DNA of 64,000 nucleotides from the NCBI GenBank assembly GCA_037951165.1, contig JBBDHG010000061.1, positions 2,838,501-2,902,500 on the forward strand. Reading direction: 5' to 3'. The position numbers and the translations under genes are program-made. Under the pieces are notes generated by a model. That model ran no database searches. It saw nothing but the letters and a program-made list of their open reading frames with translations, and had not been told where the DNA came from. This document shows, piece after piece, positions 1-11,447 of this stretch. Position 1 is the first letter of the stretch. Each line of letters begins with the position of its first letter. The DNA is from Lophius americanus (taxonomy: Eukaryota > Chordata > Actinopteri > Lophiiformes > Lophiidae).

Positions 1-838
1 TGTCCCTTCTTTATTTATGTTTTTGACAAAGCATAATGTTTGCGAAAAATTACGTTTGTTATTCCTTTCCAAGCTCGAAGACAAGATTTTTAATTTGGTT
101 GTGCAACAAAGGGGAAGCTGTGCTTATATAGGTATTTGGACTCTTATGTATAATTCAAATTAAAAAATTGCTTTTGCACTTAAGAAGTACATTGAAGTTT
201 GAGCAAAATGTTTAAACACATAATTGTTTATACTTTTGTTTCTCAACACCCGAATCTGATGGTGTAATAAAATTACAAAACCTCTTGCGCCTGCACCATT
301 TCACACCAAGGTCTATAGCGACATCTGCTGGTTATTTTACTTTAAGGCACCATCCAAACTGTTCATGGTAATAATATTTTCTAAATTTACAGAAAGACAT
401 TAAATAAAATAAGAATGCATAAAAAACAAGGAACATAGTGACATGTTAGGTTCTGTAATTAATATGCAACAGGACAGATTGTGTAATTATCATAAGCATT
501 AAGATTATTTGATGAGCAGGTTTCCACTGAGATTTAGAGCAGAATAATAGAAGCATCACTATAAACAACTTTTCATATGGGTCGAGCCAGCTCACTCTCA
601 AACCTGGATTATCCTTGAATAAACCTGTGGGGCACATAACTCAAGATGGTTTTGAACCAAGGTTATTCAAATACACCCGACAGTTGTGGAGCTATTTTCA
701 GTTCATTTTGGTATGTAATTCAGAAAAGGCTTAACGTAAAATAACCAATGACCAGAATATGCTAGGGAACATTACCTCTAATCCTAATGAGAAATAGAGC
801 TGAAAAATGCACAAAGTAAATACAACAAGAATGACATA
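1..838. other. AT-rich spacer, no gene seen
   Basis: No exon-like open frame with splice sites and no recognisable protein similarity on either strand. The 63-codon frame on the minus strand near 446-637 has no features of a real protein. The stretch ends at the TA dinucleotide that flanks the Tc1-like transposon. Confidence 0.6.
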
Positions 839-2393
839 CAGTGCATCCGTAAAGTATTCGCTTCACTTTCTCCACATTTTGTTACGTTAAAGTCTTATTC
901 CAAAATGGATTAAATTCAGTTTTTCCTCAAAATTCTACACACAAGCCCCAATAATGACAAAGTGAAATACGTTTTTGAAATTCTTTAAAATTTATTACAA
1001 ATAAAGAACAAAAATATTACATTTACATGAGTTTTCAAAGGCTTTGGTCAATACTTTGTTGAAGCACCTTTGGCACCAATTACAGCTTCAAGTCTTTTTG
1101 AGTAGGATGCTACAAGCTTGGCAAATCTATTTTTGGGCAATTTACCCCACTCTTCTTTGCAGGACCTCTCAAGCTCCATCAGGTTGGATGGGGAGAGTTG
1201 CTACACAGCCATTTTCAGATCTCTCCAGAGATGTTCAATCAGGTTCAGGTCTGGGCTCTGGCTGGGCAACTCAGGAACATTCAGAGTTTTCCCATAGCCA
1301 CTCCTTTGTTTTTTTGGCTATGTGCTTACGGTTGTTGTCCTGTTGGAAGATGAACCGTTGCCCCAGTCGGACCTCCAGAGCGCTCTGTAGCAGGTTCTCA
1401 TAAAGGATGTACCTGGGCATTGCTACATTCATCTTTCCCTCGATCTTGACTAGTCTCCCAGTTCCTGCGGCTGAAAAACATCCCCACAGCATGATGATGC
1501 CACCACATACTTCACTGTAGGGATGGTATTGGCCCGGGGATGAGCCGTGCCTGGTTTCCTCCAGACATGATGCTTGGTATTCAGGCCAAAGAGTATAATA
1601 TTTGTTTCGTCAGACCAGAGAATTTTGTTTCTCATGGTGTGAGAGTCCTTCAGGTGTCTTTTGGCAAACTCCAGGCGGGCTGCCATGTGCTTTGTACTGA
1701 GGAGTGGCTTCCGTCTGACTACTCTACACTACAGGCCTGATTGGTGGAGTGCTGCAGAGGCTGTTGTCCTTCTGGAAGGTTCTCCTCTCTCCACTGAGAA
1801 ACGCTGGAGCTCTGTCAGAGTGACCATTGGGTTCCTGGTCATCTCCCTGACGTAGGTCCGTCTCCCCCGATCGCTCAGTTTGGCGAGGCGGCCAGCTCTA
1901 GGAAGCGTCCTGGTTGTTCCAAACTTCTTCCATTTATGGATGATGGAGGCCACTGTGCTCAATGGGACCTTCAATGCTGCAGAAATGTGTCTGTACCCTT
2001 CCCCAGATCTGTGCCTCAATACAATCCTGTCTCGGAGGCCTACAGACAATTCCTTGTACTTCATGGCTTGGTTTGTGCTCTGACCTGCACTGACAACTAT
2101 GGGATCTTATATAGACAGGTGTGTGCCCTTCCAAATCATGTCCACTCAACTGAATTTACCACAGATGGACTCCAATCAATTAGTAAAAACCTCAATTTTG
2201 AGTGTCATGGCAAAGGCTGTGAATACTTGTGTAGGTGTTATTTTTTCGTTCTTATTTTTAATAAATTTGCAAAAATTTCAAACAAACTTTTTTCACTTTG
2301 TCATTATGGGGGATTGTTCCATTTCGGAATAATATTGTAAGATAACAAAATGTGGGAAAAGTGAAGCGCTTTGAACACTTTCCGGATGCACTG
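839..2393 (-). mobile_element. Tc1-like DNA transposon, nearly full length, transposase broken
   Basis: A 1,555-bp element bounded by inverted repeats that begin CAGTGCATCCG at the left and end CGGATGCACTG at the right. Similarity between the ends continues inward for about 50 bp, with a few mismatches and a 2-3 bp indel. A TA dinucleotide lies just outside each end (837-838 and 2394-2395), the target duplication expected for the Tc1/mariner superfamily. The transposase is on the minus strand. Its N-terminal helix-turn-helix region reads from 2064 (MKYKELSVGLRDRIV). The first catalytic aspartate region (WSDETN) lies in the 1450-1686 frame and the second (FQQDN) in the 1271-1492 frame. These pieces are in different frames, so the copy cannot encode a full transposase of about 340 residues. 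The clean ends suggest a fairly recent insertion upstream of pimreg. Confidence 0.93.
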
Positions 2394-3560
2394 TATCAAC
2401 ACCAGTAATGTACATGGTGTTAACCAAGGCATCATACTGAATCAACTGTACTGTATCTTTAACGCATTATCAATCAAAACTTTGATCAAAGTTAAGAGCA
2501 TGATTTAACTTCAAAAGTCCCACACTTCCTATGCATCCATAAAAATTAAGACTCTAAAAGCACTGACATAAATCCATGTCAAAAATAATGACAAATTTAT
2601 AATTGAAAAATTAAGGATTAATGGCACATACATCTTTAAAAGAAAACCTGTGAATGGCGCGGCAACATGTAATCAAAATACTGTATACTCTGATCCAACA
2701 ACACTGCAGCTGTCTGTCTCGCTGTACGAACAGTATGTTCTCAATGACAAACTTTGGTTGCTTTCTTCCACAGACAGAGGTTGCTATGAGTACACTCACT
2801 AACTACTATCCATCCAATCTTTGTAACCGCTTAATTGGTACTCTCAAACATGTTTCTCTTTGTATAAATTATTAGACCTGTCTGATGAGGTCATCCTTTG
2901 TCATAACTACACTGAAAAAACTTACTCTGACCCCTTTAATCTGGTTCATTCTGACAGGTAGGATGTGTATTGTCTTTTTTTAATTAATTTTAAAATGTAC
3001 TACTCTTGATTAAAAAAAGTTAGGTTAATTCGGTTAAAATTTAAAAAAATATTTTCCACACACTTTCGTTTATGGGCAGATACATGCCATGGATTGGCAT
3101 GACATTCACCCTTTATGTCGGTATTGGTTCATTCTGAAGGCTCCGGCTTCCTCAGTCCACAAAATTAAATAAAAGTGAATTGGTGACTCTGAAACTAAGG
3201 AGCTAATATTGTAAATTATAGATTTAAAATCGGTTGAATTTAAAAATCCTATTAATTTTTTAAAAAAACATAGTAAATAAAGCAACTTTAAAATTTAAAA
3301 GTCTATAAATCAAATTAGATTATGAAATTATTTGAAATTACAAAATCAGTAAATTCAACAAACCATTTTAGTGCACATAAAGCTAGTAGGGTCAGCACAA
3401 AGTTAGCCAAAACACCAATAACTGCATTGCGAGTTGTTGTTGTACATTTATGGATGTAAAAAAAAAAGTCAATAAGTCACTTGAATTTAAATCATAGATT
3501 GGTAGTGTTCAACTTTTTTCCAATTCAAATTCAAATTAATATCCGACTCATTAGATTCAG
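2394..3560. other. AT-rich spacer with a SINE scrap
   Basis: No gene is visible. The stretch is AT-rich with many short A and T runs. Only the segment near 3130-3200 resembles a known fish repeat and is listed separately. Confidence 0.5.
3130..3200 (+). repeat. Short SINE/LINE-tail remnant
   Basis: The words GGCTCCGGCTTCCTC, AGTCCAC and AATTGGTGACTCT occur in the order seen in a very common teleost interspersed repeat, in which a cytosine-rich CTCCGGCTTCCTCCCAC block is followed by AATTGGTGACTC. The copy is short and diverged. The assignment is from memory of the family pattern only. Confidence 0.4.
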
Positions 3561-3774
3561 GAAGAAATATACTTCCGGTTGTTAAGGCAACTACCAGCGT
3601 AAAATTGGCGCGTTGACGTAATATTTTACGTGATGGCGTAAATTTGCGTAAAGGCGTGGCGATATGTGTCGACGTGTTGTCAGCGCTCCACCGCCAAATT
3701 CAAACAGTCAAAGAAAGAAACGGGCGATAGGCGGCTCAAACACAATAAGGATTCTCAGATACTAATATTCTAAG
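3560..3774 (+). promoter_or_regulatory. pimreg: Probable pimreg promoter and non-coding first exon
   Basis: A consensus splice donor (AAG/GTAAGC) follows position 3774. The next acceptor in the same orientation is just before the pimreg start codon near 5313-5317, so this is a good candidate 5' untranslated exon. Upstream is a local CpG-richer island with an E2F-like TTGGCGCG (3605-3612), an inverted E2F-like CCGCCAAA (3691-3698) and, abutting it, TTCAAA (3699-3704), the reverse complement of a CHR core. E2F plus CHR elements are typical of G2/M genes, which fits pimreg. The transcription start itself cannot be read from the sequence. Confidence 0.45.
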
Positions 3775-4640
3775 GTAAGCTACAGTTGATGATCTTCTAG
3801 CTGTTCCCTTTTCACCGTTTCTACAGTTCAACATACATTTATTTTTGTGTAAATCCGTGTTCTTACGTGAGTTGGACTCCCTAAACGTGGGCAGAGAACC
3901 TTCATCGCCACGGTTCTCTCGCCGTTTTGTTAATAAAAATCAATGAACATCAACTAATGGTATCACCCTTTAAAGAGCATGAAAGTGTCAGTTCATCACC
4001 CATCCATTTTACGCGTATGTGATAAATGTCTGTTGTTATCGCTGCATACTGCTTTTTTGGTTATTGTTTTTTTTTCTTTTGCCTTAAAAAGGATAGACAG
4101 GCTTTCAGATAAGAATCAAGATTAAACAAAAGCCAAGGAGTTTTCTCTAACACGATTAACTGTTGCGTGCCTGCCGGTGCCGTTGAGGTTCATTTCTGAC
4201 TTTTTCCCCCCGCATTCTTTTGTTCATCGATATTCTCACATTTTTCGTCATTAACCGATTAAGTAGTTGAAGACCATATACGAGTCACCAAGATATAGAT
4301 GTCAGTTTCGTTTGTCTCTATCTTAATATCTGTTGATTCCTCATTATTTATTTTAATGTTTATAGGAGGCATTAGCCACATTAAGAACACTTTCCGTTTC
4401 TAATGTTGTGGCTGATCTGTGTACATCCTTTCTCATTTATGGCTCTGTAACATTGTAATGTTTCTGTGGTTTGGGATTTTTATTTTTAATTCAGAACAGT
4501 TCAACAAAGAACATCAGTGTTGTTGATTTACTGCGATCATCCACAACCAGTTATTTGTTCTAATCTTGTGGTAAATAAGATTAAGACCCAGATAAATGTG
4601 AGTGTTGTATAAAGAATGGCATCCAAAGTATAAATCTATG

Positions 4641-4713
4641 CCAAACCAATATGCGAAAAGAGACGATCCGTTGTGGCGACCCCCTGAAAACGGATAGAGC
4701 AGAAAGAAGTGCC
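4641..4713 (+). repeat. Dispersed repeat fragment, copy 1
   Basis: Shares the words CAATATGCG, GAGAC, ATCCGTTGTGGC and ACCCC, in order and spacing, with a second copy at 21655-21727. The block resembles the tail of a common fish interspersed repeat. It lies in the first intron of pimreg. Confidence 0.55.
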
Positions 4714-4997
4714 TTTTTTGTATTCCAATTATTCTAATATCTAGTCTTATATCCTACACTTTGGTCGTTTAAATCAATGTTTCTCTAATGGGTACTGCCC
4801 ACCCCTACAATCTCTGCAGGGGTGTGTGAGATTATTTTAAAAACTAGTTTGAAAAATATCATATATGATTGCTAAAATCATTTTAGATTTAAAAAGCAAA
4901 TATAAATCAAATGAACTATGATTTATTTTCAGTATCCCTATTATAACTGCCATAAACTGCAAAAAGAAAGACATTTATGTAAACTGGGTGGGATGTT

Positions 4998-5041
4998 TTG
5001 GTACAAATTGTCCTGCTATGTAAGGTTACAATTTGTACCAA
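4998..5041. repeat. Perfect 14-bp inverted repeat (hairpin) in pimreg intron 1
   Basis: TTGGTACAAATTGT at 4998-5011 is the exact reverse complement of ACAATTTGTACCAA at 5028-5041, with a 16-base loop. No known function is visible. Confidence 0.85.
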
Positions 5042-5210
5042 GGTGTTAAAGGCTTTGTTTAGCTAGTCGCATGGTACTTTGATAAAAAAATAACTTTCCT
5101 GGGGTTAAGTTATTGGAGAAAAAAATCCAGATTCACTGACTAAAATGACCAGAATTGTTGCTGACTGCTGTAGCAAATTGTCTTTTTCCAGACTTATCTC
5201 ATTTATTTTT

Positions 5211-5240
5211 CATTTTTGAAAAGTTACCTTTTCAAAAATG
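5211..5240. repeat. Perfect 13-bp hairpin just upstream of the first pimreg coding exon
   Basis: CATTTTTGAAAAG at 5211-5223 pairs exactly with CTTTTCAAAAATG at 5228-5240 around a 4-base loop. It ends about 75 bases before the acceptor of the first coding exon. Confidence 0.85.
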
Positions 5241-5317
5241 ATATGTTTGATTTCAAAACATTATAATACATGTTATGTATTTACTCAAATTATTTTTTGT
5301 ACGTGTGCCCAGCCAGT

Positions 5318-8300
5318 ATGACCACTTCAGTATTGGACGGAGTTGGTAGAGCAGTGGTGGGAGTCTGGCGGGCACATACAGTCCTCGATGAGTCTGATGG
5401 GCCAGACAGCTCCCCAGAAGTTCCTGACCGTTTCCGCAAGGTTCGCTCCTCATCTTCACTCAACTCCCTTCGGATGTCATTACGCAAGCGGAACCCGTTG
5501 CGTTCTATACAGACGAACTCTCTCCCAGAAAATCCAACTTTGGAGACCATGAAGGAGCAGCCGAAACCGAGCGCAGTCCGCAAGCTTACTCGCAATGCTC
5601 GCAACTCCATCACTGAAGTGTATCAGGTAAATTTTTGTGTGGAAGGCCAGGAGATCAAGTTAATGAACCAGAGTAAACAAACATTTCTCTCTCTCACAAT
5701 CAATTTTAGTTCATTTTATGTAAAGTTAATGTAATATATGTTCAATGTATTTTGTTCTTTTCTTAACATGTCTTATTCTTCACCCAGAGGCTTCAGAGGA
5801 CAAGAGAGTTTTCACGGGAGGAATGTTTGGTGGAAACTCCAGGTCAGACTTTCGATGGGAAAGAGGCTGGTGCATCAACTTCTCGCACTCCAAAGCGTAC
5901 GCCTCGCCAAGTTGCAACACAAAGACACACCCCCAGACCTGCAGCCACACCTGGACGTACCCCAGGCTCTAGGGGGAAAAAGACCCCCGAGGCTAGTGTA
6001 CGAGGGGTGAGAGCTGGAAGAGGCAGGAGGCAGCTGGTCCGTATGGCTGCATTACGAAGCCCTTTTGCCTCCCCTAACACGCAGAACCAGAGGCTGTGAG
6101 TCTTCTCACTATTAAGATCTTCATCACCACATACACAACAGCATTTATACACGATGCAGCTGATATGTCTTAGGCGTTTACTTTGTTTTTAACTTTTTTC
6201 AAATTGAATTATTTGCTTGCTTTCGTCACCTCTGAAGTTTATTTTCTCTTTTCTTTAACAGAAAGTTTGATCAAGATTTGGACTCTGTGTCCACTGGACT
6301 TAGAAGGCTTAAGCATCTTTCCAAAGCCTTTGATGACATGATTGGCAGGGACAACAGGTAAAGCGCCTACGTTTTGAATTAGTCATATTGATCGCTACAT
6401 GTGTGCTAAATCGTATTATCTTTATTCTTTGATTTTTCTATTATACTGTAGAGGAGTTGGGGTGTTTTTTCTAGTCTGAATGACATGCATGAAAGTATTA
6501 AGGTCATAGAGGAATAAAAGCGGTATTTGAGGAGGTCATTGGTTCCTTTCTTTTATAGGCATACTTACTCTGGACAGTAGACCAGAGGCACACAGCTCCC
6601 CCTTTCACTCACTAACTGAAAAAATCGGAAATGCAGCCCAGCTTGAGAGGCCCTAAGCTTCCCTCCCCTCCCCCCACAAAACATTCTTCCCGGGTAATTT
6701 TGAAACTAGGTCTGTGTTTCTGGTATTCTGATGTGGAGTGAGTGTAGGGAGATAGAGGGGGTGGGGGTGGGAATTGCAGCCAGATGAAATGACAAAAATG
6801 TGCTTGAGAGAACTAAAATTATACTTGCATCACTTCCTGTGTTGATATTCAAATATTTTTGAATTATGGTCTGGCCAAGCCCCTAAGAAGATGTAACATG
6901 GGAAACCACATGGAAAATGGTCTTGTCTGTTATCAGTAGGATTTGCATGCTGCTATCTGTTTTACCATTGTATGAAAAGCTCACCCTTTGGAGTATTTCC
7001 TTTCATTCTACTGCAGGAGGTTCAACTATTCCTTAATTGCAGATTAGGGAATGAGGTAAATTCAAGTGTAAAGACAATCTGCTTCTAAAACCACATGAAA
7101 TATGAAAGTTACATGAGTGTAACTCATTTTGTTGCATGATCAATGTTTACTGAGATGTGCATCTTGGAAATAACTAGTCCGCTCTGTGCCGCTAATTTCT
7201 TTTCTAACCTATGAAAAGAGCATGTTTCACAAATTCCTTAAGTAATGTATAAGATTCATTGGATAGTCATGAGCAAAACATGGTGTTAATAGTCACGCCA
7301 TATTGGGTTTGTTTGTTCTTTAAAGGAGAGGGTGTAAGATATTTTTTGTGCTTTTAAAAGGTCTAGCAGTAGTTTCTGATTCATAATGTGATAGTAATTG
7401 TGTAGTTATTTCTTTTTCTTTTTTTCTGGTTCCACTGTCAAATTGGATAAGATCTCTCCTGACCCGTTACCTATCTTTCCTTTGAGAGGTTTCAGAAACC
7501 CTTTTAGTTTTTGCCTTATGTTAGGCTCACTGAGTTAGTAACTGTTGTGTCCTGAAGTTTCATATGATCATAAAATAAAAGTAAAATTTGAAGAGTTCCA
7601 CAAATAACAGTCAAGTGTGTAAATCATTGTACAAAGGTGATTAATGCTATTTTGTGTTTTAGAAGGTACATTCACCAGTGGGCCGCAACATTAATACCAG
7701 TTACTGGTTCTAATATTCTGGCTGAACTATTTACATCTGTAGTTTCAAGCAATGTTGATGTTTTCAGTTGAACTGAGATAAACACATTGAAATGAAGAAA
7801 CATAACATTACAATGTCACAAATTATGAAATATCTAACAATAGCAGAACAGCCACAAAATAAGTATCACTAACTGGTCTTAACATTGGGAAATATTGGTT
7901 TGCCCAATTTTAACTCCCATTGTGACCCCTAGTAACCAGCTGTGTCTGTGCTGTGGAATTGAGAGTCTCTGAAAAGCTTCAGTAAGGACCTGCTGTTTTA
8001 TGACTCATTAATGCCATGCTTCGTCCAAACCATGATGCTCTTCTTCAGACTCACGCTCTACTCTGATGCTAATACTGCTTTGCATGCAGACTCAACTTTA
8101 TCAGTTTTAAAATAATACTGTTTACCAGGGTGTCCACGAGTCTTGGAAATTATGAAATCCAAAGTCAATAGTGATATATATTGTTGAGTTTGTTGATTGT
8201 TGACTTTCAAATCTTCTAAATCTTTTCCTCTTCTTTTTTGGAGAATTTTAAATTTGATTATTTTCAGAACTTTTTTTTAATGTATCTAATGCAAAGAGGT

Positions 8301-8729
8301 GGTTACGACTCATTTATTCAAATTGATCATTTCTAATTATTATTAATTAGGGGTTTACGTTAGTTCCTATCTAAATGAGGGGGGCGTTCAGCAGTGCCCT
8401 GTTCTCTACAGGCTAGATGCATTGATTGATTGACTGGATGAAAAAGAGCTTGTGTGGAACCCTGGTATTGCTGAAGTATTAAACGGAGTCGATGATCCCT
8501 GCAGACACTTTCATAAGTCACTTTCTCTCTCTCTTGTTACTTATTCACTTATCTTTTCTCTTTCTGCAGAACCAGTAAAAGGGAATGTTCTGAAGGAGCA
8601 GTGGTTAGGAAATTGGACCCCAGTGGTAAACTCAGTCGCTCAAACATCACACGTCGAGCTACACAGCTGACGGACACACTTGGAGGTTGGGCCCACACTG
8701 CTGTGAACACTATTTGCAAGCCGAACTGA
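5318..8729 (+). CDS. pimreg: PIMREG (FAM64A/CATS) homologue, mitotic regulator
   Basis: Coding exons are 5318-5626, 5788-6095, 6262-6357 and 8570-8729. All junctions are GT/AG and the frame is continuous, giving about 290 residues against about 248 in human. The start is the ATG just after the acceptor near 5312-5316. The family is a nuclear, cell-cycle-regulated protein (PICALM-interacting mitotic regulator) linked to the metaphase-anaphase transition. The similarity lies in two blocks: a basic segment (RKRNPLRSIQ through RKLTRNARNSI, residues about 52-98) and a C-terminal helix following RSPFASP that contains GLRRLKHLSKAFDDMI. Between them is a low-complexity basic stretch rich in T, P and R (TPKRTPRQ, TPGRTPG) with possible CDK sites. 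The family is poorly conserved, so orthology rests on these two blocks and the exon pattern. The long last intron (6358-8569) shows no further exon. Confidence 0.8.
6358..8569 (+). other. Last intron of pimreg
   Basis: A 2.2-kb intron with a GTAAAG donor and a TTTCTGCAG acceptor. I see no extra exon, gene or clear repeat family in it. Confidence 0.6.
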
Positions 8730-9884
8730 ACATCAGTCCTGTGTGTATGTAAAAAAAAAAACACCAGGCCATTTGTAGCCATGTTTCTTGTTTGTCTGTT
8801 TTGAGATATAGCTGTTACAATTACATGTAGTACTGTTTCAATGTTAGGAGATGGTTCCATTGCGGATTGTCTTTTAATTTTTTTTCTGTTTACATGTGTC
8901 TGGTCAGCTTCTTGTGGGTAATATCCTTATTTTAGCTACCAAAGATATTTCTTTATGTGGAGTATGTGCATGTCATAGATGCTACAACCCAATGCCTTAG
9001 TTGCATTTTCAAAACACTAACATTTTTAGTTTGTATCGTAACTCTGCACAGTTCTATACATATTCTTTTTCATTAAATGCTACACTTGACCAAAACTGTA
9101 TCTGGCGAACTAACACTAAATTTTCTGACAAGGGAGAACATTTTTTTCTATTTTATATAAATGCAATAATGTTAACTAACAATTATTATGTATTTTTTCA
9201 TTTGAATATGCAAAGTGTTGAGTTTTATATTCTATGAATGTGGACTTCTTTATATACAGCATTCCTTGGCGCAGATATCTTCAATTTTAACAGCCTGTAA
9301 AGGATTCATGAACCTATGTATACATAAATAATTTGAAAATGTGATGTTGAAGATATGACTTATTACCTGATGACAGCAAAAATGTTATGTCCAGCAGGTT
9401 AGTTTAATGAGAACAGGATACATTCTGTCTAAATGTGAAATGAAGTACAGTACATTAAAACCCTACAAGCTTCAACAACCAAAGTTGAGTGTTGTCTTTT
9501 CTGTTAATATTATTTGACAAATGATACACATTGATATAAATGACAATTTTAATATACTTGAAAAACGTGTCGGAGGTTCTTAATGCCTGTGGAGCAGCTG
9601 CCTATGAAATTGTGAGAATGTGTGGACCACCAGAGCTGCAGCCATCTGTGCAGCTGGGCTACCACAGATGTGTACAAACACACAAAGTGGTCTTGAGAAT
9701 TTATATATTTTTCTTGGCTGATACTCATTATTGATCGAAGTACATTATCTGTATCAGGAACTGCTGAACACCAGTAAATGACTCTTATTCAAATCAATTT
9801 CAAGATCTCAGTCTCATAGAACTTGTGTTTATGGTGTTGTTTCTTTTTGTATTGAAACATCCCCATCTTCCTTTATTATGTTAG
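8730..9884. other. pimreg 3' region and AT-rich spacer
   Basis: Follows the pimreg stop codon. It presumably holds the 3' untranslated region, but no canonical AATAAA with a clear downstream element stands out. No other gene is visible. Confidence 0.45.
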
Positions 9885-10145
9885 GAAATGACCGCAGATG
9901 TGTTTTAGATCATTGTCCCGTTGTAAAAATAAATATTTTGACTCAAACCAGATGGAATCGTCACCAGTAAAGCAACCCACGCTATTCTCCCCCCCATCTA
10001 AGTGTTACAGTTGGGGCCAAATATGTACAGTAGATATCCTTGGATTTTGTGTCTTACAAAGGCACTACGGTTGGAATTAATTTCAGTTTGGACTCATCAG
10101 AACAAAGTAAAGATTCCCACTCTTCAACTGTTTGCTCCTTGTGTG
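9885..10145 (-). mobile_element. Tc1-like transposase remnant
   Basis: Read on the minus strand, the segment near 10130-10060 encodes EEWESLLCSDESKLKL, matching the W...(S/T)DESK catalytic-aspartate motif of Tc1 transposases. The following part, to about 9890, retains the typical stretch with TTACAGTTGGG and CATTGTCCCGTTGTAAAA (as written on the + strand). The copy is truncated and frameshifted, with no clean terminal repeats. Confidence 0.65.
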
Positions 10146-10179
10146 ACATGGCTCCTTGGTCCTCTACCACAGTGGAAAT

Positions 10180-10258
10180 TCTACATTCATTATGTAGAAT
10201 GAATGTAAATAATGAATGTACATCCTTTATCCGGGGTTCATTATGACCCCGGATAAAG
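10180..10258. repeat. Cluster of inverted repeats, including a perfect GC-rich hairpin
   Basis: CTTTATCCGGGGT at 10225-10237 is perfectly complementary to ACCCCGGATAAAG at 10246-10258 around the 8-base loop TCATTATG. Immediately upstream, the words ATTCATTATGTAGAATGAATG and AATGAATGTA form further overlapping palindromes and direct repeats. The cluster borders the Tc1 remnant. Confidence 0.85.
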
Positions 10259-10383
10259 AGGTCCATTGTAGAAAAGATGTCCAAACTAACAATATGCAGC
10301 AGTGAATCTTAAGAGAGACCCCAATGGGAGTCTTTCAATGGGTAATTGCACTTTATGGTGCCTTCATCGGTTTATACTCCAGC

Positions 10384-10884
10384 TAGCCGTAACATTAAAA
10401 CCACATGATATGCATAAGACCCCCATTTGCTTCAAAGACGCCCGTATGCTATCTGACACTCTTGTCGGAACAAGCAGTAACATTTTCAGTTACTTGTAAT
10501 AGGGTCGCACTTTTGTGATAGAGAACAGGCTAACTTTTGCTCCTCCCACACAGCAGTGAGCCTTAGTCACCCATCACCAATTTTCAATTTGTCCTTCCAT
10601 AGGCCACTTTGGTTAATATACCCCTACAGACTATATACACCCAACCAGATTTTGGGATGTTCTGCTCTGTTGTCCAAAGCATCCCAAAATCTCTGGGAAA
10701 TTGCCAGCTGTGACAATTCTTCTTAACACAGTTGGTCAAATTTTTGTGTTTGCCCATTTTTACTGCTTCTAATACATCAACTTCAAAAGGTTCCTCTTCT
10801 ACATAATCAATTGTGACAGGTGTCATTCTGAACAAGATCATAAACTTAATCTAACTTCACCTGTCGGTGGTTATGCCTATTAAA
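10384..10884 (-). mobile_element. Internally deleted Tc1-like element
   Basis: Both ends resemble the termini of a widespread fish Tc1-like family. The left end reads AGCCGTAACATTAAAACCAC and the right end ACCTGTCGGTGGTTATGCC, which is the inverted counterpart. On the minus strand a residual N-terminus reads MGKHKNLTNCVKKN, resembling the start of that family's transposase. About 500 bp remain instead of about 1.5 kb, so this is a dead, deleted copy. The boundaries are approximate. Confidence 0.6.
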
Positions 10885-11270
10885 GATAATCATTGTAGTT
10901 TGAATACTATCTTCCGCCATTTCTTTTCATGGTCCCAAACATTTGCCTGATTTGTCCCTCCTGAAGATGGGTCCATGTCGATAATACATAATCTACTTAT
11001 CTCCCTCAGATTTCTGCTATCTGAGACAAACACTGTGAGTTGTAAGAAGTTTTCACTATGAGGCCAAAATATAAAAAGACATATGATTTGATTTAAAAAA
11101 ATTTTTTTTATAGCTATAGCTGATTTTCTGTTACTGGTGGGTTTTCATTTTTTCCTTTATCTAATTTTATTTTCTATAAGTTGATTACTTTTTTGTTGAC
11201 CAAAACTGGCATATGCAGGATGGTTTAGGTGATATACGTTTATATATTAATAGGTTTCGCTATCGCTTTC
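10885..11270. other. Spacer upstream of cct8
   Basis: AT-rich with no gene. GC content and CpG rise from about 11270 toward the cct8 start. Confidence 0.5.
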
Positions 11271-11447
11271 TGTCGTGCCCCTCGACACTGCTGCGAGACT
11301 CGCTTAGGTTGTCCCTCGCTGGTATCCGTCCTTATCCCCACGACACTCTGATGTAGCTCCTCCTCCGTCTCTCCGGCTTTGTACCCAGAGCTGAAACCAC
11401 GCTGCAGTTACCTTCTCTAAGATACCGGGGCTGCTAAATACCTGAAA
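11270..11447 (+). promoter_or_regulatory. cct8: Probable cct8 promoter / 5' untranslated region
   Basis: Base composition changes from AT-rich to CpG-richer about 180 bases before the cct8 ATG, as expected for a housekeeping CpG-type promoter. No TATA box is evident. The exact start site is not visible. Confidence 0.4.

Noticed and set aside
1044..2340. Several plus-strand frames within the Tc1-like element
   Set aside because: They overlap the minus-strand transposase and have no similarity of their own.
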